A stretch of 6,232 nt of DNA from an uncultured Ruminococcus sp. (GTDB taxonomy: Bacteria > Bacillota > Clostridia > Oscillospirales > Acutalibacteraceae): positions 1 to 6,232 of the forward strand of contig CACYDE010000352.1 of the NCBI GenBank assembly GCA_902773045.1, read 5' to 3'. How positions within the stretch are numbered: the first letter of the stretch is position 1; every line of letters starts with the position of its first letter. The notes under the pieces were generated by a model. It searched no databases and had not been told where the DNA came from. It saw only the letters and a list, made by a program, of their open reading frames with translations. Below are positions 6,228-6,232 of the stretch, piece by piece. Position numbers and translations under genes: made by a program.

Positions 6228-6232
6228 ACTAA

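Noticed and set aside
1..6232. CRISPR array, tRNA, rRNA, or phage/defence system
   Set aside because: No regularly spaced direct repeats, no tRNA-like cloverleaf, no rRNA segments and no defence or mobile-element proteins could be seen on either strand.

Overview
The window looks like a chromosomal segment of a spore-forming-lineage Firmicute, most likely a Clostridia member near the Ruminococcaceae/Oscillospiraceae. The evidence is a set of spoIIIA stage III sporulation genes, a Clostridia-type polynucleotide phosphorylase, moderate-to-low GC, strong Shine-Dalgarno sequences and an intrinsic terminator with a long T tract. This placement is inferred from protein style only. All recognisable genes are on the + strand.

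Layout: bases 1-188 are a non-coding leader with no rpsO tail visible. Bases 189-2390 encode PNPase (pnp), closed by a very strong intrinsic terminator (about 2420-2456). Bases 2499-4506 hold four tightly packed genes, spoIIIAA, spoIIIAB, spoIIIAC and spoIIIAD, which overlap or lie within about 13 nt of each other. The usual next genes (spoIIIAE, AF, AG, AH) are not there. Instead, 11 nt after the spoIIIAD stop codon begins a near-consensus vegetative promoter (4518-4545). It drives a 60-aa cysteine-rich protein of DUF6472 type and a YnbB-like PLP enzyme of the methionine gamma-lyase/'aluminium resistance' family (4782-6068). Bases 6069-6232 are non-coding and carry a cluster of perfect short inverted repeats that resembles a dispersed intergenic repeat element.

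The window therefore has three transcription units of different character: RNA turnover (pnp), the inner-membrane platform part of the SpoIIIA-SpoIIQ forespore channel, and a small housekeeping pair of a Cys-rich protein plus a PLP enzyme. The most notable point is the spoIIIA cluster that stops after AD. No clearly new system is visible. The remaining items of interest are the altered sequence after Walker B in SpoIIIAA, the lack of a terminator between the sporulation cluster and the housekeeping pair, the uncharacterised Cys-rich protein, and the repeat at the right edge.
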